This document shows positions 1 to 8,671 of a stretch of DNA of 64,000 bases, one piece after another (positions within the stretch are counted from its first letter, which is position 1; every line of letters starts with the position of its first letter). Position numbers and translations under genes: made by a program. The stretch covers positions 4,333,501 through 4,397,500 of the forward strand of contig NZ_JQNB01000001.1 in the NCBI RefSeq assembly GCF_000745005.1, given 5' to 3'. The notes below the pieces were generated by a model. That model was not told the origin of the DNA, ran no database searches, and worked only from the letters and a program-made list of their open reading frames with translations. The stretch comes from Luteibacter sp. 9135. GTDB taxonomy: Bacteria > Pseudomonadota > Gammaproteobacteria > Xanthomonadales > Rhodanobacteraceae.

Positions 1-2
1 GC

Positions 3-797
3 ACCACCGCGGGGCTGGTCGCCGGCTGGGCCCTGCTGCGTCTGCTGCCGCCGGGCGACTGGCGCCTGCCGGTACTGGTCGCCAGCGGCGCGGCCTTCTT
101 CGCTTTCCGGCTGCGCCGCTACACCCTGGCCACGGGTGTCATCACCCTGTTCGTCCTGCTCTGCTTCGATCGCGTGGGCGCCGGGTACGACGCCATCGGT
201 CCGCGTCTGCTCGACACGCTGCTCGGTGCCGTGGTGGCGGCCGCCGCCATCCGCTGGGTGCTGCCCGACTGGCGCGTGCGGCGGCTGGACGACATCGTGG
301 CCGATGCCCTGCTCGCGCAGGGACGCTATCTCGCGCGCATCGCCGACCAGTACACGCGCGGCAAGGCCGACGACCTGCCCTACCGTATCGCGCGCCGCGA
401 CGCGCACGCGGCGCTGGCCACGGTGGCGGGCAACGTGGCGGAACTGCTGGCCGAACCGGGCCACCCACGCGACCGCGGCGAACGCTCGCTGCGACGGCTT
501 ACCGCGCTGCAAGCGGGGCTGTCGCACCTCTCCACGCTGGGCGCGCACCGCCAGCGCCTGGCCGAAGCCGATGCCGCCGCGTTCCGGCAGCGGGCACAGC
601 GCATCGCCGATGGCTTCGACACGCTGGCCGCCCACGTCCGCGCCGGTGCGCCGGCGCGGGCCTTGCACGGCATCGACGATAGCGACGCCACCCCGCCGGA
701 TAACGGCTCGTCCGACGAGACCCTGCGGCTGGTCCATCGCCAGTGCCGCCTGCTGGTCCGCGTGCACGACCGCATCGCGGCCATCGAACCGGCCTGA
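3..797 (+). CDS. FUSC-family inner-membrane protein (YccS/YhfK-like), 3' part
   Basis: The reading frame is open from the first bases of the window to the TGA at 795-797, so the N-terminus lies outside. About 264 residues are visible. They begin with hydrophobic segments (around LLPPGDWRLPVLVASGAAFF and TGVITLFVLLCF), then the GxRLLDTLLGAVVAAAAIRWVLP motif region typical of the second membrane block of FUSC (fusaric acid resistance/aromatic acid exporter-like) proteins. A soluble helical C-terminus rich in Arg and Ala follows. Function is inferred from family only: a putative efflux or envelope transport role. It is co-directional with the acyl-CoA dehydrogenase 80 bp downstream, but nothing suggests a shared role. 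Confidence 0.75.
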   Translation, partial: TTAGLVAGWALLRLLPPGDWRLPVLVASGAAFFAFRLRRYTLATGVITLFVLLCFDRVGAGYDAIGPRLLDTLLGAVVAAAAIRWVLPDWRVRRLDDIVADALLAQGRYLARIADQYTRGKADDLPYRIARRDAHAALATVAGNVAELLAEPGHPRDRGERSLRRLTALQAGLSHLSTLGAHRQRLAEADAAAFRQRAQRIADGFDTLAAHVRAGAPARALHGIDDSDATPPDNGSSDETLRLVHRQCRLLVRVHDRIAAIEPA

Positions 798-877
798 TTG
801 CTGCGTCGCGCCGTGGCTTGACCCCCTTCGCACGCTACGATGGAGGGGTTTTCCCATCCCTTCCCCGGAGTTGCACC

Positions 878-2035
878 ATGCGCCCGTTCTCCCTCGGCGA
901 CGACCTCGACCTCCTGCGCGAAAGCGTCCGTGCGTTCGCCGAAAAGGAAATCGCCCCGCGCGCCGACCGCATCGATCGCGAAAACGTCTTCCCCGAAGAC
1001 CTCTGGCGCAAGTTCGGCGACATGGGCCTGCTGGGCATCACCATTCCCGAGGTATACGGCGGCTCCGGCCTGGGCTTCCTCGCCCACATGGTGGCGATGG
1101 AGGAAATCTCGCGCGCATCGGCGTCGGTCGGCCTATCCTACGGCGCACACTCCAACCTGTGCGTGCAGAACATCTACCACAACGGCAACGACGAACAGCG
1201 CCGCAAATACCTCCCCAGGCTGGCCAGCGGCGAGTGGGTGGGCGCGCTGGCGATGAGCGAACCGGGTGCAGGGTCCGACGTGGTCGGCTCGATGAATTGC
1301 CGCGCCGAGCTGGTGGACGGCAAATGGATCGCCAACGGCACCAAGATGTGGATCACCAACGGCCCGGACGCCGACGTGCTGCTGGTGTACATGCGCACCG
1401 CGCCGCGACCGGCCGGCAGCCGCTGCATGACCGCCTTCATCATCGAGAAGGGCATGCCCGGGTTCACCACCGCACAGAAGCTGGACAAGCTGGGCATGCG
1501 TGGTTCCAACACCTGCGAGCTGGTGTTCGACAACTGCGAGATTCCCGCGGAAAACATCGTGGGCGAGGTGAACGAAGGCGTGCGCGTGCTGATGGGCGGC
1601 CTGGACACGGAGCGCCTGGTGCTCTCCGGTGGTCCGATCGGCATCATGCAGGCCGCGCTCGACCTGGTGCTGCCATACGTGCGTGAGCGCAAGCAGTTCA
1701 ACGCCCCGATCGGCACCTTCGGCATGATGCAGGCCAAGGTGGCCGACATGTACACCGCGCTGCAGTCATCACGCGGCTTCGCGTACATGGTGGCGCAGCA
1801 GCTGGACAACGGGGTGAAGTCGCGCATCGACCCCGCCGCCTGCCTGCTCAACGCCTCGACCAATGCGGTCAAGGTGGCGCTCGAAGCCATCCAGTCACTG
1901 GGTGGCAACGGCTACATCAACGAGTTTCCCGCCGGTCGGCTGCTGCGCGACGCCAAGCTCTACGAGATCGGCGCCGGCACCAACGAGATCCGGCGCATGC
2001 TGATCGGCCGCGAACTGTTCCACGGCAAATCCTGA
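878..2035 (+). CDS. liuA: Isovaleryl-CoA dehydrogenase
   Basis: A 385-residue flavin acyl-CoA dehydrogenase that oxidises isovaleryl-CoA to 3-methylcrotonyl-CoA in leucine breakdown, passing electrons to ETF. The family signature is clear: AMSEPGAGSDVVGSM in the middle domain, KMWITNGPDADVLLVY, and GGNGYINEFPAGRLLRDAK near the end. The catalytic glutamate lies in LDTERLVLSGG (E245), the place used by isovaleryl-CoA dehydrogenases rather than the C-terminal YEGT site of short/medium-chain enzymes; the end here reads AGTNEIRRM instead. The ATG at 878 gives the normal family N-terminus (MRPFSLGDDLDLL). It follows an upstream CCCCGGAG that can serve as ribosome binding site. A thiolase and methylcrotonyl-CoA carboxylase beta lie downstream, supporting a liu-type pathway. 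Confidence 0.9.
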   Translation: MRPFSLGDDLDLLRESVRAFAEKEIAPRADRIDRENVFPEDLWRKFGDMGLLGITIPEVYGGSGLGFLAHMVAMEEISRASASVGLSYGAHSNLCVQNIYHNGNDEQRRKYLPRLASGEWVGALAMSEPGAGSDVVGSMNCRAELVDGKWIANGTKMWITNGPDADVLLVYMRTAPRPAGSRCMTAFIIEKGMPGFTTAQKLDKLGMRGSNTCELVFDNCEIPAENIVGEVNEGVRVLMGGLDTERLVLSGGPIGIMQAALDLVLPYVRERKQFNAPIGTFGMMQAKVADMYTALQSSRGFAYMVAQQLDNGVKSRIDPAACLLNASTNAVKVALEAIQSLGGNGYINEFPAGRLLRDAKLYEIGAGTNEIRRMLIGRELFHGKS

Positions 2036-2036
2036 C

Positions 2037-4901
2037 TCACCAGGCCATGCGGAAACTCGCGTTCGCCGAACGCGAGTGATCCCGGTCCGCGAAGCGCTGG
2101 TCCACGTTGAAACCGAGCTGCGTGCTCGCCGTCATGTCCCAGCCCAGCGACATGCCGGCGGTGCCCGCGCGACGCGACAGGCCGATGCCGTCGACCGGCG
2201 CCCACTGGGCAAAGCCGGTGTAGCGCGCAGCGAAAACCTCACCCTTGGTCGCGAAGGCGTTCTGCCAGCCGAGCTTCGCATCCAGGTGCAGCGTGCCGCG
2301 CGAGGTCAGCCACGAACTGCCGGCACGCAGGCCGAAACCCGCCTGCCAGCGCGAGGTGGTGTGCCCATCGGCGGTCAGGCCGAAGCCGTCGCCACCGCTC
2401 TCGGAGAAACCGTCGCGACGGATGCTGGCGTACTGCACGTTGGCGAACGGCGTGACGGTGAAGGCACCGGCCTGGCTGCGGAAGCCCACCTCGCCATACG
2501 CGGAGTTGTAGCTGCCGTTCTGGTCGCTGCCCGCGAAGGCGGCCTGATCACCGAAGCGCAGCAGCCGTCGCATATCGCCGCGGAAGTTGCCGAAGCCGAC
2601 CTGGCCGACGCCATACCACTGGGCACCGCGCGAACCGGCGTAGAACATGCCCGCGGTGGAGCGGCTGCGCTGGCTGTCGAAGCTGCCATTCAACTGGCCG
2701 CGACTGGACATCTGCGCCACGGCGACACCGGCAAAACCGTTGATACCCAGACGGACATCGTGGCCCGCCAGGCCACCGTTGAGGTTGAAGCCGACGTTGC
2801 CGTAACCGCCGCGGCTCATGCCGCCCTGATAGCCGAGCGACTGCGTCCACGCGCCCGTGCCCTGCTGGTCGAGGTGGGCGATCAGCGCATCGTTGCCGGC
2901 ATCGATCCCGGCCAGCGTCACCGCCGTGCCCGCCGCGTACAGCTGACCGGACAGGGATTCCAGCGAGGCCTTGGCCACCGCATCGGTACGCGACTGCTGG
3001 ATCTGCCCCGCCGCCACAAGCGTGCCGGTGGATGGCACAGCGACGGATGCGGCGGGCGACGCGAGCGCGCCCTGGATCTGCTCGAACGCGCCATCCAGCC
3101 GCGTGGCCGAGGTCATGGCTGCCGCCGACCCGGACATGACGGCGCTGGCGCCGGCCACCGCGGTCACCTTCAGGCTGGTGGTGTCGACCCAGATTTCCTT
3201 CGGCGCGTACTGCACCGTGGCGCTGAGGAATACGCCCGGCGCCAGCGTGGTCGAGGTAAAGCGCCCCGACACCGCGTTGGCGGTCAACACCGACTGGTGA
3301 CTGGTCACGGTGTAGCCCGGCGTAGCGCCGGCGATGTAGAGGTCGCCGCTGTACAACTGCGCGGTTCCGTTCACCGTCACCGGCGCACCGAGCAGGACAG
3401 ACAGCCGCGACACGCCGTAGATCGTCAGGTCGCCGTTGATTTGCGTCGGGTGCGCGGTGAGTTGCAAGGTGCCGAACACATCGACGTGGCTACGGCTGGT
3501 TCCGGAACCACCACGCCCGATGTCGCCATGGACGATAGCCGTCGCTCCGGTGCCGGGGATGGTGCCGTCGATCTTCAAAGTATCGGGCACGTCGTTCATC
3601 ACTTCCACGGTGCTGCTGCCGCCGACCGTCAGAGGGCCGAAGCTGTTCTTTCCGGTCAGCGTGAGCTTGCCGCTGCCCAGGACGTTGAGGTCGCCGCTGC
3701 CGGAGATGTCGTTGGAGAAGGTGACGTTAGCCGTGCCGATGTCCGCGTTGAATCGCCCGAAGTCCAGCCGTGAGGGACCGAGGATCGCCTTGCCCAGGTT
3801 GAGCCGCCCGTTGCCGTACACGGCATCCACGCCGGGATCGCCCAGGTCGTCCGCCGTGCCGAGGATCAGCTGGCGCAGGCTGTCGCTGTTGAATCGCGGG
3901 AACGTGGACGAGAGCACGGCGGCGGCACCGGCCACCTGCGGGGCGGCCAGCGAGGTACCGGTCCACACCTGGTAGGCCGGCTTCGCCGCCGTGGACGACG
4001 CGGCCAGCGTGACGACGGCGCCGGGCGCCGCGACGCAGAAGGCCTTCGCATCGCCGCAGCGGTTAGAATAGGACGCGATCTGGCTGGTGTTGTTGCTGTC
4101 CAGCGCGACCACGGCGATCCATCCGCCGGTGAGGTTGGGCACGCGCAACGGCAACGCGGCGATGTCGGACGGATTGGCCCGGCCGTCGTTGCCCGCGGCG
4201 AAGACGTAGAGGGTATCGAGCGTAAAGGCGTGCCGGTAGGCCGTGGCAAAGCTCGCCGTGACCGTGGTGTCGGCGGCATCCCAGTACACCCCGCCCCACG
4301 AGTTGTTGGAGATGCGTGCGCCGGCCTGGTAGACCGCATCGTTGACGCTGCCCAGCGGGTCCGCCGAGGTCACCTTGTTGCCGTTGCCCGAGCCGTCGTC
4401 CTTGGGCTCGGTGTCGCTGACGATGCGTGCCGAGACGATCGTCGCATCGGGCGCCACACCACCGGCGAACTGGCCGAACGGACGACCGGCCGCGATCTCG
4501 GCGACGGCCGTGCCGTGGCCGACCACGTCGTCGACATTGAGGTTGTTCGCGCGCGGGTCGACGTAGTTGAGCTTGGCCACCACCCGCCCCGACAAGGCCG
4601 GGCTGGCGGCGGTGACGCCGCTGTCGACGATACCGATAACGGCACCCGTGCCGGTCAGCTTCGCCGCGTGGGCCACGTCGGCACCGGTGGCGGTCAGCTG
4701 CACGTCGGCCGGCGGCTGCGGCTCGGTGGGCGCCGTGGGCGTGGTGGGCTGCGACGGTGTGCTGGGCGGCTGCGGCGTGACCGTTTTGGGAATGTTGTAG
4801 CTCGGCACGCTGCCGCCACCACCACCGCAGGCGGTCAAGCCCAGGCTCACGCACACAGCCAGCGCGATCTCGCGCCGACGCGGCAGATTCGTCGTGTTCA
4901 C
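2037..4901 (-). CDS. Subtilisin-family (S8) lipoprotein autotransporter protease, NalP-like
   Basis: A 954-residue surface protease. The chosen start is a GTG at 4901, behind AGGGGAAC at good spacing. It gives a lipoprotein signal ending in the lipobox LTAC (Cys25), followed by GGGGGS and a Pro/Thr-rich linker (about 37-65). The S8 triad is complete: Asp93 in IGIVDSGV, His129 in VVGHGTAVAE, Ser317 in WTGTSLAAPQVAGAA, with oxyanion Asn200 in ISNNSWGG. A beta-rich passenger region follows (about 370-640). The last roughly 260 residues form an autotransporter beta-barrel ending in Trp (ANASFRMAW). Known relative: Neisseria NalP, also a lipidated S8 autotransporter. It is convergent with liuA (1 bp apart) and divergent from the thiolase. 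An ATG start further upstream is possible but would bury the signal peptide. Confidence 0.88.
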   Translation of the reverse strand: MNTTNLPRRREIALAVCVSLGLTACGGGGGSVPSYNIPKTVTPQPPSTPSQPTTPTAPTEPQPPADVQLTATGADVAHAAKLTGTGAVIGIVDSGVTAASPALSGRVVAKLNYVDPRANNLNVDDVVGHGTAVAEIAAGRPFGQFAGGVAPDATIVSARIVSDTEPKDDGSGNGNKVTSADPLGSVNDAVYQAGARISNNSWGGVYWDAADTTVTASFATAYRHAFTLDTLYVFAAGNDGRANPSDIAALPLRVPNLTGGWIAVVALDSNNTSQIASYSNRCGDAKAFCVAAPGAVVTLAASSTAAKPAYQVWTGTSLAAPQVAGAAAVLSSTFPRFNSDSLRQLILGTADDLGDPGVDAVYGNGRLNLGKAILGPSRLDFGRFNADIGTANVTFSNDISGSGDLNVLGSGKLTLTGKNSFGPLTVGGSSTVEVMNDVPDTLKIDGTIPGTGATAIVHGDIGRGGSGTSRSHVDVFGTLQLTAHPTQINGDLTIYGVSRLSVLLGAPVTVNGTAQLYSGDLYIAGATPGYTVTSHQSVLTANAVSGRFTSTTLAPGVFLSATVQYAPKEIWVDTTSLKVTAVAGASAVMSGSAAAMTSATRLDGAFEQIQGALASPAASVAVPSTGTLVAAGQIQQSRTDAVAKASLESLSGQLYAAGTAVTLAGIDAGNDALIAHLDQQGTGAWTQSLGYQGGMSRGGYGNVGFNLNGGLAGHDVRLGINGFAGVAVAQMSSRGQLNGSFDSQRSRSTAGMFYAGSRGAQWYGVGQVGFGNFRGDMRRLLRFGDQAAFAGSDQNGSYNSAYGEVGFRSQAGAFTVTPFANVQYASIRRDGFSESGGDGFGLTADGHTTSRWQAGFGLRAGSSWLTSRGTLHLDAKLGWQNAFATKGEVFAARYTGFAQWAPVDGIGLSRRAGTAGMSLGWDMTASTQLGFNVDQRFADRDHSRSANASFRMAW

Positions 4902-4932
4902 GTTGTTCCCCTGATATGACGTCAATGTCTCA

Positions 4933-4951
4933 CGCCCGTCCTCGACGGGCG
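4933..4951 (-). promoter_or_regulatory. GC-rich hairpin in the leader of the autotransporter gene
   Basis: An 8-bp perfect stem with a 3-nt loop (CGCCCGTC-CTC-GACGGGCG) lies about 32 nt upstream of the GTG start of the autotransporter. It has no T-tract, so it is not an obvious terminator. It could be an operator or a 5'-UTR structure; there is no evidence for which. Confidence 0.35.
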
Positions 4952-5115
4952 TATCAGGGCGGATGGTGCCACAACACATTGCGAAAAACCTCACCGACCG
5001 TGCAGAAGTTCGACGCATGTCGCAGCGCAGATTGCCCCCCGCGCGCCGCCACTGCGATACTCGACGGGTTTCCGTCCCGTAAGGGGCGGCCATAACGATG
5101 TCCCACGGAGTCTCC

Positions 5116-6291
5116 ATGTCTGAGATCGTCATCGCGGGCGCCAAGCGCACCGCCATCGGTTCCTTCCTCGGTCAGTTCACCGGCGTCCCCACGCCCACGC
5201 TCGGCGCCGTCGCCATCAAGGCGGCGCTGGAACAGGCGGGCATCGCGCCGGCCGACGTCAGCGAAGTCATCATGGGCTGCGTGCTGCCCGCCAACCTCGG
5301 CCAGGCCCCCGCGCGTCAGGCGTCGCTGCAGGCCGGGCTGCCCACCTCGGCGGGCTGCACCACCATCAACAAGGTGTGCGGTTCCGGCATGAAGGCCATG
5401 ATGCTGGCCCACGACCTGATCAAGGCCGGGTCCGCCGCCATCGTGGTGGCCGGCGGCATGGAATCGATGACCAATGCGCCACACATGGTCAACGCGCGCA
5501 CGGGCATCCGCTACGGCGACGGCCAGCTGGTCGACCACATGGCATGGGACGGCCTGACCAACCCGTACGACGGCCAGTCGATGGGTGTGTTCGGCGAGCA
5601 GTGCGCCGACAAGTACCACTTCACCCGCGAGGAACAGGACGCCTTCGCCATCGCCTCCGTCGAGCGCGCCAAGGCCGCCCAGGCGTCCTCCGCCTTCGCC
5701 GGCGAAATCGTTCCGGTGACTGTGCAGGGCCGCAAGGGCGCGCAGGATTTTGTCGAGGACGAGCAGCCGGGACGCTCCGATACGGCAAAGATCCCCACCC
5801 TGCGCGCCGCGTTCCGCAAGGAAAACGGCACGATCACAGCGGCCAGTTCATCCAGCATTTCCGATGGCGCGGCCGCACTGGTGATGCTTTCGGCCGATGA
5901 CGCGAAGGCCCGCGGCGTCACCGCGCTGGCACGCGTCGTGGCCCACGCCACGCATTCGCAGGCGCCGGAGTGGTTCACCACGGCCCCGGTCGGCGCGATT
6001 TCCAAGGTGCTGGAAAAGGCCGGCTGGTCGGTCGGCGACGTAGATCTGTTCGAGATCAACGAGGCGTTTGCCGTCGTGCCGATGGCCGTCATGCGCGAGC
6101 TGGACGTGCCCCACGAGAAGGTCAACGTCAACGGCGGCGCCTGTGCGCTGGGCCATCCGATCGGCGCCAGCGGTGCCCGGATCGTGGTCACCCTTCTCAA
6201 TGCGTTGACGGCCCGTGGCGCAAAAAGGGGCGTCGCCGCGCTATGCATCGGTGGCGGCGAGGCCACGGCAATCGCCATCGAAGTGGTGTAA
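5116..6291 (+). CDS. Acetyl-CoA C-acyltransferase (thiolase)
   Basis: A 391-residue thiolase that cleaves or condenses acyl-CoA/acetyl-CoA units. It could act in fatty-acid breakdown, ketone-body metabolism or the end of leucine degradation. The nucleophilic cysteine is in NKVCGSGMKA (C88). The FEINEAFAVV, CALGHPIGASGAR and CIGGGEA motifs supply the other active-site residues. I chose the ATG at 5116, preceded by CACGGAG with 5-nt spacing; an in-frame ATG at 5098 would add six residues (MSHGVS) and cannot be excluded. The length matches the acetyl-CoA acetyltransferase family (about 390-395). Whether the true substrate is acetoacetyl-CoA or a longer chain cannot be read from sequence alone. 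Confidence 0.9.
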   Translation: MSEIVIAGAKRTAIGSFLGQFTGVPTPTLGAVAIKAALEQAGIAPADVSEVIMGCVLPANLGQAPARQASLQAGLPTSAGCTTINKVCGSGMKAMMLAHDLIKAGSAAIVVAGGMESMTNAPHMVNARTGIRYGDGQLVDHMAWDGLTNPYDGQSMGVFGEQCADKYHFTREEQDAFAIASVERAKAAQASSAFAGEIVPVTVQGRKGAQDFVEDEQPGRSDTAKIPTLRAAFRKENGTITAASSSSISDGAAALVMLSADDAKARGVTALARVVAHATHSQAPEWFTTAPVGAISKVLEKAGWSVGDVDLFEINEAFAVVPMAVMRELDVPHEKVNVNGGACALGHPIGASGARIVVTLLNALTARGAKRGVAALCIGGGEATAIAIEVV

Positions 6292-6453
6292 AACCGGGGT
6301 CGACGCATTATTTCCAGGCATTGAACCGCAATCACGCCAAATACATGGGCTTTAATGCCCACTGAAGCGGCACGATGAGGTTTATAGCTAAGTTACGATA
6401 ACTAGGCTTTAATACGCCCGCCTCACGGCATTCCACGGCTAAGGAGAAACATA

Positions 6454-6840
6454 ATGAATTTGACGCGTACCCTTCTCGCCTCTGCGCTCGTCGCGCTTCT
6501 GGCAGCTTGCAGCAACGGCGCGCAGGATTCCGCGCAGGATGCCCAGAAGTCGGCTTCCGACGCCCAGCAGCAGGCTGACAAGGCCCAGCAGGCCGCCGAC
6601 CAGTCGGCCAATGCCGCCACCACGCAGGCTGCCGACCAGGCTCAGCAGTCCGCCGACCAGGCCAAGGCTGCTGCCAACCAGGCTTCGCAGGCCGCTTCGG
6701 CCTCGACGGCCGGTGGCACCCCGGAAGCTGCCAAGGACGCCGCTGCCAACGCTGCTGATCAGGCCGACAAGTCGGCTGACCAGGCGAAGGACGCTGCTTC
6801 CAACGCGGATAGCGCCAAGGACGACAGCACCAAGAAGTAA
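6454..6840 (+). CDS. Small Ala/Gln/Asp-rich lipoprotein with coiled-coil repeats
   Basis: A 128-residue protein with a lipoprotein signal (VALLAAC, Cys19), so it is probably anchored in the outer membrane. Past the signal it consists almost wholly of imperfect repeats such as [30 protein letters not shown] and [15 protein letters not shown]. The Ala/Gln/Lys/Asp periodicity is expected of a long alpha-helical coiled coil, in the style of Lpp or late-embryogenesis-like stress lipoproteins. An excellent ribosome binding site (AAGGAG, 7 nt before ATG) and a strong terminator 26 bp downstream make it a monocistronic, probably well-expressed gene. Its start lies 162 bp after the thiolase. No specific function is assigned. 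Confidence 0.85.
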   Translation: MNLTRTLLASALVALLAACSNGAQDSAQDAQKSASDAQQQADKAQQAADQSANAATTQAADQAQQSADQAKAAANQASQAASASTAGGTPEAAKDAAANAADQADKSADQAKDAASNADSAKDDSTKK

Positions 6841-6866
6841 GCCGCAAGGTTTGCCTCGCTGTCGAG

Positions 6867-6895
6867 ACGGCCACCTTCGGGTGGCCGTTTTTTTT
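6867..6895 (+). terminator. Rho-independent terminator of the small lipoprotein gene
   Basis: A perfect 9-bp stem (ACGGCCACC / GGTGGCCGT) with a TTCG tetraloop is followed directly by a run of eight T residues. It separates the lipoprotein transcript from the carboxylase gene that starts at 6968. Confidence 0.93.
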
Positions 6896-6967
6896 GGCGC
6901 ATTGCAGCGTTTGCCCACCTCGCGCGACCGCTATCATGGTCGTTTCGTCATAGCGCGAACGCCCACC

Positions 6968-8575
6968 ATGCCCATTCTCGATTCGCAGCTCGATACCCGG
7001 TCGGCCGAGTTCCAGGCCGCCAGCCAGCGCTTGCGCGCACTGACCGACGACCTGCGCACCACCCTGGCACGTACCGCCGAGGGCGGTGGCGCCAAGGCCC
7101 GCGAGAAACACGTGGCCCGCGGCAAACTGCTGCCCCGCGAGCGCATCGCCGCCCTGCTCGACCCCGGTTCGCCCTTCCTCGAGATCGCCCCCCTGGCCGC
7201 GCATGGCATGTACGACGACGCCGCGCCGGCCGCGGGCGTCATCGCCGGCATCGGCCGGGTAAGGGGGCAGGAGGTGGTGGTGCTTGCCAACGATGCGACG
7301 GTCAAGGGCGGCACGTACTTCCCGATGACGGTGAAGAAGCACCTGCGCGCGCAGGAAGTGGCGATGGAGAACCGTTTGCCCTGCGTCTATCTGGTGGATT
7401 CCGGCGGCGCGTTCCTGCCGCTGCAGGACGAGGTGTTCCCCGATCGCGAACATTTCGGTCGTATCTTCTACAACCAGGCGCGCATGAGTGCCCAGGGCAT
7501 TCCCCAGATCGCGGTGGTGATGGGCTCGTGCACCGCCGGCGGTGCCTATGTGCCGGCCATGAGCGACGAGACCATCATCGTGCGCGAGCAGGGCACGATC
7601 TTCCTCGGTGGCCCGCCGCTGGTGAAGGCCGCCACCGGCGAGGTGGTGGATGCCGAGGCGCTGGGCGGTGCCGACGTGCATACGTCGGTATCGGGAGTGG
7701 CCGATCATTTTGCCGAGAACGACGCGCATGCGCTGGCAATCGCCCGTGACATCGTCGGCGCGCTCAACCGCGTGAAGCAGCAGCCGCTGGCCGTGCGTAC
7801 GCCGCGCGAGCCACGCTTTGCCGCCGAGGAACTGTACGGCGTGATCCCCGAGGACACGCGCCGCCCGTTCGACATCCACGAGGTGATCGCGCGGGTGGTC
7901 GACGACTCGGAGTTCCACGAGTTCAAGGCGCGCTACGGCAAGACGCTGGTCACCGGCTTCGCGCATATCCACGGCTACCCCGTGGGCATCGTGGCCAACA
8001 ACGGCATCCTGTTCGGAGAATCCGCGCAGAAGGGCGCTCACTTCATCGAACTGTGCAACCAGCGCAACGTGCCCCTGGTGTTCCTGCAGAACATCACCGG
8101 CTTCATGGTCGGACGCAAATACGAGAACGCCGGCATCGCCAAGGACGGCGCGAAGATGGTCACGGCGGTGGCCTGTTCGCACGTGCCCAAGTTCACCGTG
8201 GTGATCGGCGGCAGCTTCGGTGCCGGCAACTACGCGATGTGCGGCCGAGCGTATGGCGCGCGCTTCCTGTGGATGTGGCCCAACGCGCGTATCAGCGTCA
8301 TGGGCGGCGAACAGGCCGCCTCGGTGCTGGCCACCGTTCGCCGTGACGGCATCGAGGCCGGCGGTGGCCAGTGGAGCGCCGAGGAGGAGGAAGCCTTCAA
8401 GGCCCCCGTGCGCGACCAGTACGAACGCCAGGGGCATCCCTACTACGCCAGCGCGCGCCTGTGGGACGACGGCATCATCGATCCGGCCGATACGCGGCGG
8501 GTGCTCGGCCTGGCGATCTCGGCCTCGCTCAATGCGCCCATCGAGCAGGGTCGCTTCGGCGTGTTCCGCATGTAA
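6968..8575 (+). CDS. liuB: Methylcrotonyl-CoA carboxylase, beta (carboxyltransferase) subunit
   Basis: A 535-residue acyl-CoA carboxylase beta subunit, the carboxyltransferase half of biotin-dependent 3-methylcrotonyl-CoA carboxylase (leucine degradation). Visible family features are the N-terminal [16 protein letters not shown] segment, [19 protein letters not shown], the first oxyanion region [17 protein letters not shown], and the C-terminal [16 protein letters not shown] with [15 protein letters not shown]. These match MccB more than PccB or AccD. The biotin-carrying alpha subunit, hydratase and HMG-CoA lyase normally found beside it are not in this window, so the complex needs a partner encoded elsewhere. 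It starts after the lipoprotein terminator; no strong ribosome binding site precedes the ATG. Confidence 0.9.
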   Translation: MPILDSQLDTRSAEFQAASQRLRALTDDLRTTLARTAEGGGAKAREKHVARGKLLPRERIAALLDPGSPFLEIAPLAAHGMYDDAAPAAGVIAGIGRVRGQEVVVLANDATVKGGTYFPMTVKKHLRAQEVAMENRLPCVYLVDSGGAFLPLQDEVFPDREHFGRIFYNQARMSAQGIPQIAVVMGSCTAGGAYVPAMSDETIIVREQGTIFLGGPPLVKAATGEVVDAEALGGADVHTSVSGVADHFAENDAHALAIARDIVGALNRVKQQPLAVRTPREPRFAAEELYGVIPEDTRRPFDIHEVIARVVDDSEFHEFKARYGKTLVTGFAHIHGYPVGIVANNGILFGESAQKGAHFIELCNQRNVPLVFLQNITGFMVGRKYENAGIAKDGAKMVTAVACSHVPKFTVVIGGSFGAGNYAMCGRAYGARFLWMWPNARISVMGGEQAASVLATVRRDGIEAGGGQWSAEEEEAFKAPVRDQYERQGHPYYASARLWDDGIIDPADTRRVLGLAISASLNAPIEQGRFGVFRM

Positions 8576-8576
8576 T

Positions 8577-8667
8577 GCGTTAAGCGTCAGGCGTAAACCG
8601 TTAGGCGATAAGGCATTCGGCGCGCGCTAACGCTTTACGGTTCACGGTTGACGCTTTACGCTTCACG
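8577..8667. repeat. Thirteen-heptamer array, two oppositely oriented runs of CGTNA(A/G)(C/G)
   Basis: The 91 bp between the carboxylase stop and the xseA start divide exactly into 13 heptamers. The first five read GCGTTAA, GCGTCAG, GCGTAAA, CCGTTAG, GCGATAA. After two spacer heptamers come six reverse-oriented units: GCTAACG, CTTTACG, GTTCACG, GTTGACG, CTTTACG, CTTCACG. The reverse complements of the second run obey the same consensus as the first. The array can fold into a long imperfect hairpin and ends 4 bp before the xseA ATG. Its function is unknown. Confidence 0.75.
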
Positions 8668-8671
8668 GTCC

